The notes under the pieces: model-generated
What the model was told of the DNA's origin: nothing
Seen by the model: only the letters and a program-made list of their open reading frames with translations
Databases searched by the model: none
Assembly: GCA_001566295.1 (NCBI GenBank)
Contig: KQ964290.1
Coordinates: forward strand, 1 to 58,882
DNA length: 58,882 nucleotides
Reading direction: 5' to 3'
Source: Microdochium bolleyi
Taxonomy: Eukaryota; Ascomycota; Sordariomycetes; Xylariales; Microdochiaceae
Program-made: the position numbers and the translations under genes
Shown here: positions 1 to 9,515 of the stretch, one piece after another
How the letters are laid out: each line of letters starts with the position of its first letter
How positions within the stretch are numbered: the stretch's first letter is position 1

Positions 1-494
1 GATGTTCCAGCTGCAGAAGCTCTTGTGGACCCAGGAGACGCTCAGCAGCGACAGGAGGCCGTCGGCTATGGCGTGGGCGAGGCGGTACCGGTCCTCGAGC
101 GTTGGCAGCGCATTGAGGTTGACGCGTTTGGTCATGCCGAAGCTTTCCAAACTGTACCGGCTGATGGAGGGGAGAAGGGGAACAGCGGGACGGGCTCGCG
201 ATTGGGATCCGCCCAGGGGGGGAGAGGTAACACCAGGCCAAACCGCCTACTAGTGTAGGGGATGTAGCCGTGGCAACCGGGGAGTGTCTTGAAGTAGGGG
301 TGGCCCCCGAGCTTGAGAAGCACGGCGAGAGTGGCGATCCGTTTCTCGAGGAGTTTGATGTCGATGTCCGTGAGCGAATCGGGATATTGTGTCCCTTCTA
401 CCAACACAGTAGAGCCGTCTGATTGCAGTTTGCAGAGAGTGCGAGTTTGCCTTTCCTGGAAGAGTAGCTCAGCCCCGACGAGTAACCGTGCCAC
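1..494 (-). pseudogene. Fungal kinase-like (pseudokinase) gene fragment, frameshifted
   Basis: Read on the minus strand, about 120 residues from 494 to 132 resemble the N-terminal part of fungal kinase-like proteins that often accompany HET/NLR loci: a segment ending VLVE, then a helix (LLEKRIATLAVLLKL), then FKTLPGCHGY and RRFGLVLPLP. The match continues from about 150 to 1 in another frame (NALPTLEDRYRLAHAIADG, then WVHKSFCSWNI), the helix and HxS loop of the kinase fold. A single-base frameshift near 130-165 is needed to join them, so the copy is probably dead. The 3' end lies outside the window. No good ATG was seen; the frame at 494 opens with GTG. Family assignment is from remembered motif similarity, not a search. 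Confidence 0.6.
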
Positions 495-689
495 GCCCCA
501 CCTAGCCGTCGCGACTTAAAAAGGCGCACTACCTAAAGGTGGTGCTCTGCAGCAAAATGACGCAGTTAATAAAGTAACGTATGCAATGAGGTTTATTGCA
601 ATTATCTTAACTACTACGAGGGCTCTAACTGTAATGTAACTAGGGGTTTACTGGGAATACTCCTATATAAAAGTCTTAGCCTCGAGAAG

Positions 690-1130
690 TGTTACGGTTA
701 CCCAGCATGGGGTCAACCGTACCAGTAGATAAGTTAGACATGACATGGCTCAACCCATGTCACGTGACATCCTTAACAGGAGACATGTTAGGGTTCCCCG
801 TCGTTCGGCCATGTATGGCGTCCCGGTAGTCAAGTGTAACGAAGCAGTCCAGATGGAGGTATTGTAATGCTTGATTCTTCTAAGGAGGAGGTTGTCCTGT
901 TGAAGGACATTTATGCTAGACTTGACGTGTCTCCTGTTAAGGATATCACGTGACATGGGTTGAGCCATGTCATGTCTAACCTATCTACCGTCACGGTTGA
1001 CCCCATGCTGGGTAACCGTAACAAGACACGTCAAGTCTAACATAAATGTCCTTCAACAGGACCGCCTCCTCTTTAGAAGAATCAAGCATTACAATACCTC
1101 CATCTGGACTGCTTCGCTACACTTACTGTA
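690..1130. repeat. Nested inverted repeats (two families of ~96-103 bp arms)
   Basis: Arm A (690-785) is repeated in reverse complement at 928-1023 with only a few mismatches. Arm C (about 829-931) is repeated in reverse complement at about 1024-1126. The order is therefore A, C, A', C', so A' forms the loop of the C hairpin. Both A copies begin TG and end CA. Between A and C, 797-827 is the reverse complement of a 31-bp unit present twice at 1946-1976 and 1987-2017. This looks like remnants of a foldback or MITE-type element later split by the solo LTR at 1127. No coding capacity was seen. Confidence 0.85.
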
Positions 1131-1940
1131 ACGGCCGCACCAACAGGGGGACAGGCTGGTTGGGCGAAAGGGAGTACGAACCAGCAGGCCACAAGATCGG
1201 GCCATGGACAAGGGCAGATCATACGGCGGGACCGCCACGGTTTCCTTATATAAGCACGATAACGATAAGGAGCGGGTACAGTACCACCGGTCATGCATAT
1301 GGGTATAACCGTCACTCCGCCAAGCATGACGGTTACGACCTCGGGGATAACTGTAAGGGTCACACCATAAGTAGGTAAGTTAGGTAGTCAAGAGTGGCTG
1401 GTAGGGGTCGTATTACTGCAAGACTAATTCTTGAAGAAGGGAAGCTCCTCCTTGCCCTCCTTCGCGATCTGGCACCGATGTGGTGCCGTATCGATAACGC
1501 CACCGTGATTGTCCCTTGTGCACACTGGCGTGGCACCGTGGGTGTGGCACGGCCGAGGCGGTGCAGCCAGGATGCCGACAAGGTGCCGATACGCATCCGC
1601 ACCGTCAAGCCGGCACGGCCTTACAATAACCATTATACGGAGGATTACGACCACGCTAAAGGGCGATGAAGGACAAAGGAGTATATAGCTTGGGGGAGTT
1701 CCCTTAACCAGACAGTCATTACCTTTGTACTTTAGCGATCAATCTAAGTATTATTCTCACCTATTACTTAAACTAGTTACTTAATTAACGAGAGTGGTAT
1801 CTCTTCTAAGAGATACGGCAACACCCAGAGAGAGAACGATATTCGATAGGAAGTAATATTGCTTTAGCTTTACCTACCGGCAGAACAGCAACCCAGCGAA
1901 GCCCGACCAGACGGTTAACCCCGGAGGTCGGATCGTAACA
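1127..1940 (+). mobile_element. Solo LTR with 5-bp target-site duplication
   Basis: An 814-bp segment starts TGTAACGGCC and ends CGGATCGTAACA, the TG...CA ends expected of an LTR. It is flanked by identical 5-bp direct repeats CTTAC at 1122-1126 and 1941-1945. It contains a TATA-like box near 1684 (GTATATAGC) and the block GTACTTTAGCGATCAATCTAA that recurs near 2440 and, in reverse, near 46930-46960. The sequence on both sides joins into the C'/31-bp unit inverted-repeat region, so the LTR inserted into that older repeat. No internal retrotransposon domain is attached, which fits LTR-LTR recombination. Confidence 0.9.
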
Positions 1941-1945
1941 CTTAC

Positions 1946-2017
1946 CTTCCGGGACGCCATACATGGCAGAACGACGCTACACTTAACTTCCGGGACGCCA
2001 TACATGGCAGAACGACG
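1946..2017 (+). repeat. 31-bp direct repeat, two identical copies
   Basis: The unit beginning CTTCCGGGACGCCATACATG occurs at 1946-1976 and 1987-2017, separated by CTACACTTAA. A third, inverted copy with slight change lies at 797-827. The first copy starts just after the right target-site duplication of the solo LTR, so the duplication probably predates or accompanied local rearrangement of the foldback element. Confidence 0.85.
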
Positions 2018-2032
2018 GGGAACCCTAACAGG

Positions 2033-2460
2033 TCGCAAGATCGGGCCAAGGACAAGGGCAGGTCATACACGCGGGGCAACACACCCCTAGTTACATAAGC
2101 ACTCTCATTATGTTAGTACGAGCAAGGTGTAACGGCCAACCAACAGGGGATGTTCCTTTGGGCACGGAAAGAGCACAAACAACTAGGCCACAGGATCAGG
2201 CCAAGGACAAGGGCGGATCATGTGGCAGTGCCGTCACAGATTTCTTATGTAAGCACGATAAGGATAAGGGACGCGGGTACGGCACCACCGGTCATGCATC
2301 TCATGCATGACCGTCACGGATGCCGAGACTGACGGTCACAACCAAACCACCATGACCGTCAGCTCGGCATGACATGACCACGATGAAGGACAAAGGATAT
2401 ATAGATTGGAGGATTTCCTTGACAGACAGTCACTACCTTTGTACTTCAGCGATCAATCTA
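2033..2460 (+). mobile_element. Degraded LTR fragments of the same family
   Basis: Positions 2033-2128 match an internal part of the solo LTR (GCAAGATCGGGCCA near 1190). A second LTR start, TGTAACGGCCAACCAACAGG, lies at about 2130 and runs with clear similarity (GGCCACAGGATC, CATAAGCAC-like and CACCGGTCATGCAT blocks) to GCGATCAATCTAATGGG near 2460, where similarity stops. It lacks the LTR 3' end and no target duplication was found. These are truncated relics of the element at 1127-1940. Confidence 0.75.
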
Positions 2461-2959
2461 ATGGGTCCCCCTTCCTTCACGTGTCACCCAGCCAGCAAAT
2501 CTAGTTTCCGATCAGGTAATTTCCTCGAAGTGACAGGAAACCTCTCGTGTATCACAGGACGACCTGTAAGGCTGCACCAGGTGAATGGTGCGGCCCTAAT
2601 CCGGCCCGTGGTCGGCTTCTGTACGGACCTGTACTGCCTCACATTGTCGGATCGAAGCACGGAAGCTAGGGCTGCGGAATGTATTCGGTCTATCTATGGA
2701 CATTTTCTTCTATCTGCAACCACATATAGCTTGAATAGCTACGACAGGATGCCTTCCCTTTCATTCAACTTTTTCACGTCGCACTGACATCCATGCCCTA
2801 GCGGCTTATGCCTGCTGGAGTAGCGTGCGTACGTCATTTATCTCTGTTATACTACAGCCGGCAACAGTATATAGCTTCGCTGGTGGCCCATTGTCCAGAC
2901 CGCTTCTCTCTTCCCTCGCCACGAAATTTGGGACTTAGGACAAACGAAGTCGACACAAC
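2461..2959. other. Intergenic, probable promoter of the secreted-protein gene
   Basis: An open frame of 137 codons runs across 2374-2787 but starts inside LTR sequence and has no recognisable domain, so I do not call it. A TATA-like GTATATAGC lies near 2869, about 90 bp before the ATG at 2960. Confidence 0.5.
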
Positions 2960-3550
2960 ATGAGGGCCTTACACAGAAGCTACCTTATACTTGCTACCGC
3001 TGCTACCGTGGTCTTGGCCTCGCCACAGGCTGTTCCGAACTATCTTGACCCTGCCTCCCAACAAGACAGCAGCCACGCCGACACGCACTTGTCGGATGTC
3101 GCGTTACCCTCCACATTATCGGCCGGTATGATCCGCAGGCGCGAAAGGACATTTAAAGATGTTCGCTGCGGTTGTGGTATTAGACTCAATAGGGATGCCA
3201 CTGACACGGTTAAAGATTCATTTCTCAAGCTCATTGATAACTATCCCGAACTTGCCACGGTTGAAGTAGGGGGAAACTACACTTTTATTGACCCGAGTTG
3301 GCTGGTGAAGGCCTTCGTGATTAATTACACCCAAGAGCCACTCACTTTCACGACCACGGACCTCAGCGCTGCATGGGAGACGATCGCTAATGCTTGCGGC
3401 GGGGAATATGTGCCGGGCACAGCAGGACTTTACGACCAAGGGGCAGATGTTAAATCTGGATTTGCTTTTGGCTATATGGAGAAGGATAGATACAATTTGC
3501 GAGAATGGGATAAGAGCATATGGGCGTCGACCCTGGAAACATGCCGCTAG
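2960..3550 (+). CDS. Small secreted cysteine-containing protein (unknown function)
   Basis: An intronless frame of 196 codons with a good context (ACAACATGAG). Residues 1-20 form a signal peptide: basic start, hydrophobic core LILATAATVVLA, then a small-residue cleavage site before SPQAV. The mature protein has four Cys (the RCGCG pair near residue 70, one in NACGG near 147, one in the C-terminal ETCR), enough for two disulfides, and N-glycosylation sequons at two NYT sites. The CGC-G-LN pattern reminds me of a fungal family of short secreted proteins but I cannot name it. Secretion is well supported. A role as effector or toxin-like protein is only inference from size, cysteines and the repeat-rich neighbourhood. 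Confidence 0.75.
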   Translation: MRALHRSYLILATAATVVLASPQAVPNYLDPASQQDSSHADTHLSDVALPSTLSAGMIRRRERTFKDVRCGCGIRLNRDATDTVKDSFLKLIDNYPELATVEVGGNYTFIDPSWLVKAFVINYTQEPLTFTTTDLSAAWETIANACGGEYVPGTAGLYDQGADVKSGFAFGYMEKDRYNLREWDKSIWASTLETCR

Positions 3551-4626
3551 ACTGTGAAGATAGTTTTTGTGTATCGAGAGCTCACGGTCCGACCTCCGGG
3601 GTCAACTATCCGACCGGCAATGATACGATTGTTCGCAGAGGTACAAGACAATGACTATCTCTCTATGAATTGCTCCGAACTCTGTACTCCTTTGTCCTCC
3701 TTCCTCTGGCAGTCCCATATTAAATGGTCCATGGAACTGTGCCGTCACCATCGCCGTCGCAGCTCCGCAAAATGAAGCCATGACCAAAAGCCATCGTCCA
3801 GATCATAATCAGGTGTGCGACTAAAGCCATCGTCACGATTACGATGCGGTTGTCATATCTCACCGCGTAACAATATTGAAACCACATTATCTGTATATGC
3901 GAGTGAACTAGATGTTCAAGCTCTTGCCAAAGTCTGGAGCTCATAAGGTAAAACTAGCAGAGATCTCGCAAGTGACGGCGCCACCTCGATCAGCCCAGAA
4001 GGTGAGCAACTCGTATGACCTGCTGTGCAGGTCTGCGCTCCGCAATCTATGCATTGAGCTTCTTGTGGACACGTCGCTTTTCAGACATCGCCGAAGACAG
4101 CGCCAAGCTCCATCGCGGTCTCTCCGGCATCGTCAGCTCTTTATGCAAGGCTCGGTTAAACAGCGCTAAAGGCTGCTGCGACCAGTGGATACTCAAGTCA
4201 AATGGCTGCCAAGTCAGTAACTACAACCCTGTGTGTCGACACAATGATACCACAGACCAATAATATCGCGCTGGATATGGCTATGTTCGACGGGAAGACG
4301 AGTTTTGACCTGTCTCTGGGCCGGTTGCCAACATTACCTATCACGGGCGAGTGAGGAATCCGGCTCCCTGGTCGAAGACTGCACAGGGTACTGCCCATGC
4401 GCGGTTACACATCTCGCTTGGCCTACCTCTAATAACCTTATGGAGTACACATACACGATTACTATTGTATAGAGGCTTCTAGAAGACGGTATGGAGTCAC
4501 ACAACGATAGGTACTAAGACCTAGAGAAGTTCATATTGCAATAAGGATCCTAGTTCAATAGTAGACGACGCCTCAATCTTTGTTCACCAGGAGATCACTC
4601 TTATTATCGCTTAAATTGAAACCAGC
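3551..4626. other. No gene seen
   Basis: Only short open frames without recognisable motifs. Small direct repeats (AAAGCCATCGTC near 3787 and 3824) are the only structure noticed. Confidence 0.5.
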
Positions 4627-5085
4627 TCAAATCTGCAGAAGGACGTCACAGCCTGGGTAGGAACCACGCCAATCATTGCTTATTTGCTGATGCCACGCCA
4701 CATATTGATCGTGGCCTCTCTGCCCACTTTCAACAGAGATATCGCAGAAGGATTGAGGCGGAAAGAAGGGATTGCCGTGGACCGGCCATGCCTGGGCATT
4801 TCCGCCATTTCTTGCGCGGCAGCTGTCGGACCATTTGTCGATCATTTCCTTCGACTTCCTCCCTTGTGGACTCATAACCTCTGCAACTACTCGATACCGT
4901 CGACCCATCTCGTTCCAGTTGCTGTGCCACCTGATCCAGAGAGTGCACTGGTAAAATTGTATGCTTTTATTGAATTCATGATTTAGCATTTCGTCGCTAT
5001 GCAGCTCATTGGGAGTAATAGTTGCCAAGGCTGGCATCAGATGAGCCAAGAGAGTAAGCACGAGATTTTTCTTCACGACCTGCAT
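4627..5085 (-). CDS. Small secreted cysteine-containing protein (unknown function)
   Basis: A 152-residue intronless protein. Residues 1-22 are a signal peptide (MQVVKKN, then LVLTLLAHLMPALA, cleavage probably before TITPNE). The mature part has four Cys, in YQC, DSC, SFC and PGC contexts, and many Trp (WIRWHSNW, KWSD, AWPV, AWHQ, DWRG), consistent with a compact two-disulfide domain. A TATA box lies about 50 bp upstream. I do not recognise the family. It is separate in sequence from the secreted protein at 2960, though both are small, secreted and four-Cys. An effector-like role is inference. Confidence 0.75.
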   Translation of the reverse strand: MQVVKKNLVLTLLAHLMPALATITPNELHSDEMLNHEFNKSIQFYQCTLWIRWHSNWNEMGRRYRVVAEVMSPQGRKSKEMIDKWSDSCRARNGGNAQAWPVHGNPFFPPQSFCDISVESGQRGHDQYVAWHQQISNDWRGSYPGCDVLLQI

Positions 5086-5130
5086 CCTAACTCTTAAGGG
5101 AGGGATGCAATCGAGCGAGATACTGCATGC

Positions 5131-5140
5131 CTTTTATATC
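5131..5140 (-). promoter_or_regulatory. TATA box of the 4627-5085 gene
   Basis: Minus-strand GATATAAAAG, about 50 nt before the start codon at 5085. It is close to the usual spacing for a strongly expressed fungal gene with a short leader. Confidence 0.6.
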
Positions 5141-5469
5141 CGCGGTTCTGGTTGCTCGCAGTGTTACAACAGGTATAGGTAAAACCCAGTGCGGGAGACC
5201 GCTCCAGCTAAGTGGGACTAGTTGCAATCGTATATGATCACGTTACCCCGTGCAGTGCGTTTGCTTTACGTGAGCAGTCGTGCGATTTCTCATCAAAACA
5301 GTATCACTTATGTAGTATCACAAATAGTAAAGAGACCTAGTAATGTTATAAGAGTTTGGACTCATTTGAATTCATATATATTGGAACCAATCTACCCTCT
5401 ACGCACATGGCACCTTTGACCTTATAGATCAAGTGAAACCTATAAACGTTGCAATTTCTCGCTGCCGCG

Positions 5470-6714
5470 TTATCTGCTTCGTAAGGTATTTACGTATTCA
5501 CTAACCGCAAGCGAACCAAGGAAAAGTTGGATGGACGCGTCAAATTCACCCTGTGGCCGTGCGGAGAACAAGACGCCGTGACACTTGACGTACTCTGCCT
5601 CGATCGTCGCAAGCCTTAGTGGTTGATTTTCTCGGTTAAGCAGAGGTTCGAACAACGTAAGAATGCTCTCGCGAGCCGAGACGAAGGGAGATGGGACACA
5701 GAGAGATTTACTGTAGTAGAACAACTGCTGCAAGGCATTTGGTCTCGCGAGGATCGCCAGGTGGTGGTACAGACGACCTGTGGAGGGAGCCTTATCGCTC
5801 GCCTTGGAATACCAGTGTCGAGACACTGCAGTCCAGATCTCCCGGTCTCGGATATCGTCGTCTTCAATGGCCATTCTATAACGGGAAAGACCTCCAAGAC
5901 ACTCGATCCAAGTGTCCTCGAAGGCTGGGACGGTCTCGTAGAGAAGGGCCATCATCGAATAAGCCAAGTAGATGAATGTGAGCATGTGCTCCAGCGACGC
6001 AGGGAGCCGATGCAGGAGAAGCTCGAGGAACGAATGGATGCCATGCCGCCACATCCTCGCGGGCATAGCATATTTTGTGGCCAGACGCTTGAGAACTGGG
6101 CTTGCTGCTGGGTGTTGGCTAGCAAGGAAGAACTCAAGGTCCTCATGAAGTAGCGTGCGGTGGAGGGCTATCAAGGCCTTCCACTGCTCGTTGTTTAACT
6201 TTGTGTCGTTTTGAGAGGACCGTGCGTTGTCGACCTCTATGCACTTGCTTTCGACCATGACAAGTCCTGCATAGATGCCTTTGACTTCTGCCACCAGCTG
6301 GTCCTGGGTGATTGGCCGAGTCCGTGCTGCGCAGGCCTAGCCTGCCGCACCTGCTAACAGCCGGTGATGCGGCTCTTGCAGGTGCAAGGAGGGAGGGTTG
6401 GTGCAGTGGGAGCAGTAAGTATGTTGATGCGTTGTCGAATGAGGCCAACCGACGATGTTGAGGACCGAGATGGGTGGCTGGAGGCCGGGTAATGGGTGCT
6501 CGAGGGGACGGTGGCTGGACCCACGGCTGGTGCGGGCGAGCTCGAGGTCATCCGGAAGCCAGTCGTGCGTGCGTTCATGGGCGAGGTAGGAGGATGTGAA
6601 GGCACGACAGCGGCGATGCCTGCGCCAGCACTGGAACCAGAGTGCGGCTGTGGGGAGGAGGGCCACGAAGACGCCGACGATGGCAATTTCGGCCTCCGCG
6701 CTGAGGGCAGCCAT
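5470..6714 (-). CDS. EST1-type DNA/RNA-binding-domain protein with N-terminal membrane segment
   Basis: The part from 6339 to 5470 matches a common fungal family with the EST1-type DNA/RNA-binding fold: RPITQDQLVAEVKGIYAGL, KYAMPARMWRHGIHSFLE, LAYSMMALLYETVPAFEDTW, ECLGGLSRYRMAIEDDD, DKAPSTGRLYHHLAILARP, FVSARESILTLFEP. Upstream in the same frame, from ATG at 6714, is MAALSAEAEIAIVGVFVALL, a membrane segment followed by a basic stretch. A TAG at 6337-6339 separates the two parts, and I infer an intron there: donor GTTGG or GTCGG near 6455, acceptor CTAG near 6337 or GCGCAG near 6328. Splice sites are uncertain. The frame ends soon after QLFLGSLAVSEY, earlier than I would expect, so the C-terminus may be truncated or spliced. 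Membrane association of this family is plausible; its function is unknown. Confidence 0.6.
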
Positions 6715-8272
6715 GGTTTGAACTAATGTTGGCTGAACAGTTGCAAAGGCGGGAACTGACAGGCTGTGACGGTAGATGAGATTGATGACAGGGGTGTAGC
6801 AGCTGATGAGCTCTGGCTTGGAGTTGATGTGCAATATCGACTAGGAACGAGTCTAGAAGAGTAGGTGAGCACATGGTGCTCTTCTTATACAGAGAAGCCA
6901 AAGGGGTAAAGGGACTGAAGAACCTACCTTAGACGAGGTGCAGCCGCTTCCCGCTTCGAGGAAGCTAAATCGAAGTGATGGATGGTGTGGGTGAGGGAAG
7001 CTTTGGGTCGCACATACGCGCGACGAGATCCGCAATTTGAGGAGGGAGGTGAGGCAGAGATGAATGGCAACGGAGCCCTCGGGACGGCCTGTGTATCGAA
7101 GAAACCTGGATTAGGGCCGGCATGGGACAAGTCTGGGCTCGGACGGTGTGGGAGAGGAGGAGAGAGGAGAGGAGTGCGTTGAGAAGCACCCTGGGCAGCT
7201 GGCCTGGGGACGACCTCGTCTCGACATGATGGACGGACTGGGAGCGGGCTCCGGCAGGCGCGAGCCGGAAAAGCAGAGGTGCAGGCCGGGCCAAGGAAGG
7301 CACCCGGGACGCTCGCGGAAGGGTCTGATTGCATTGCCTGCGTTTGAAGAATGGCAGGAGGGCGTTGCAAGTGCGCACTCTGGCAACTGCTTCAGAGAAA
7401 CGCTCATGTTGGCGCTGAGCTTCCAGGCCAGATCAGACAGCCCCACCCTCCGCGGAGCCGGATCACCACGACGGCCAACCTTGAAGCCGCTGCTATCGAC
7501 GTCTCATCCCCGTCCCATGCGATATCACACGTTCAAGAGCTAAGTTAAGCTAGGTGCCGCCCTGCGTCTCCTCGGCCTCCCTGCCCTTCAGACCGCCCGA
7601 CCGTCCCGACCACGAACGCACAGGAGCGACGTCGAGCCGTGCTTGCGACGCTGCTGCTTGCACGAGGGTATGGAGCACGAGCAGCCCTGGAGCGCATCCG
7701 TCATCAGTCGTCACCCGCATGTACTCCTCCGCAGCCCTCCGTCCCTGAGTCCTGCCCATCTCCCGGATTTATTTTCGTTTCTTTTCTTCGCGGCCTTTTT
7801 CTTTGTCTGTCTCTTCGCACGTTGCTGTGGTTTGTTTTCCCCGTCGGTCGTCACACGTACTTCGCCCATGGTCTGGGTCACGATGGCTTCTGTCTGCGCA
7901 AGCCCCAATCGCCCACCCCGTCCACAGGGCAAGCCCACAGCCCCCAGCAGGCATGTCAAGGTTGGCTCCTGCATCACAAGTCCTCGAAGCCACGCCTGGG
8001 GGCCCGAGGTACAATGCACCCTCGACCAGGGCTGACGTGCCAGGGCTCGTCGTGTCTCCAAACCTGGCCCAGCAGCTTGGTCGAGCTAGATCCATACGTT
8101 AGTGGCTTGTCAGGTAAACTCTGTTTGTTTCAGACGCCAAAGGCCAGCGGCGCTCGCGGCGGTCCCGTGCCAGGGCTAACTTGATGGATGCTAACCTCTG
8201 GGTACATACGATCTGGGGCTCTCCCGCGTCCCGTCGCGACGGCGCCATTCGCATGCCTTATCGATAAACACA
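6715..8272. other. No convincing gene; GC-rich intergenic
   Basis: Several overlapping open frames occur on both strands, as expected in GC-rich DNA, but none has a recognisable motif or a consistent splice pattern. The segment 7000-7350 is strongly purine-biased on the plus strand. Confidence 0.45.
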
Positions 8273-9515
8273 TTGCACTCGGCTGACGGTTGCGGGGGTG
8301 CTCGCCTTTCCTCTGAAGTCCCTCAGCCTGTCAAGGTACTCCACTGCTGCAAGCCCGAGTTCGCAGTACCCCCGTCCAAGAGCGAGTTCGTCCCCGTCTT
8401 CCGGGCAGCCATCTGCTGGTACCAGGACGGCTTCGCGGTTCTCACATTCCTCCACCACACTGTCGCCGATGGGCTGTCTTGCCAGTACCTCATTGAAGCG
8501 CTGGCATCTGTGGCTTGTGCCAATGTCAAGCTTCCCAGACACCGCCAGCTCCGCTTCGGCGAGCCCAGCTGGAAGAGCATGGTCCGTCATGGCTCAATTG
8601 CGCCCTCCGAAAGCAGCACCGTTCCCGCAGACCCTTCGAAACGTGACGCCGACCGCTACTCTGTGCGATTCGACCAGCACTGTGCCTACGCCGCCAACGG
8701 CTGTGAGTCTGGGCCACTCGCCTCCAAGACCATCACAACACCTCCCGGTCCCCTCACCCAGCTCCTCGTCCAAGTCTCGACGCCCGGCACCGACGACGTC
8801 TCGTGCACTCGCTTCTGCACGCGGGCCGCACAGGCCTGGATCCTGAAAATGACCTCGCGCGATCGCGCTGGCCGCTTCCGGCGGCGGCACGAGACGAGCA
8901 CCAGTGCCGAGGCTGACGATGCAGGCGAGCCCCTGGCGGACCTCCTCTTCGCCATCGGCCTCAACCGCGCCGATGATGAGCTCGGCAGCCGCGCTGTCTA
9001 TAGTATGCTCTCGTACCCAGTCTCGCAGCTGATTAAGGCGCTTGACGATCCGGCTGAGGTCCGCAAGCTCGAGATCCACATCAGCAAGGCTGTCGAGACA
9101 GCCCGGCTGCCCGGCTTCCGCCGCGCGTACGAGGAGACCTTCGAGAACTACTTCCGCGAAGGCGGCGACCCGTCGCGCATCCAGGTCAACGCCGACCAGG
9201 CCGACCCCTACGTCTTCATCTTCAACACCTGGCGCTTTATGGGCAAGTGCGGGGACGGACGACCCCTATCCGCTGGGAGTTCCCCTGCTTCGCCACACCC
9301 CGGGTGCCCGACTGCATCCGCAAGGTCGCCCCGGGTACGGCCTCGTGCAGCCGTCGACCCGCATCTGCCGCGACGGCAAGCTCAGCCCGGACGAGATCCT
9401 CATCACCCTCGAGAACGGCGACGCCCGCGAGTTCACCGCCCTCGTCGACGAGCGCAGGCACGCCGGCATCACCTCGTGCTGGGAAATCATCGACAAGATT
9501 GAGCAGACGACTTGA
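8273..9515 (+). pseudogene. BAHD/trichothecene-acetyltransferase-like transferase, broken
   Basis: The frame carries the acyl-CoA transferase motif HxxxD (FLHHTVADG at about 8450-8475), followed by features of fungal transferase-family proteins: FGEPSWKSM, TRFCTRAAQAWI, LSYPVSQLIKALDDP, VFIFNTWRFMGK. The C-terminal third needs two frame changes: near 9245, then PIRWEFPCFATPRVPDCI in another frame to about 9345, then GYGLVQPSTRICRDGKLS in the third frame to the TGA at 9513-9515. The N-terminal ~80 residues expected for the family are missing upstream. The late DFGWG-like motif is not seen. The enzyme would move an acyl group from CoA to an alcohol, but this copy is almost certainly inactive unless the indels are sequencing errors. 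Confidence 0.65.
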
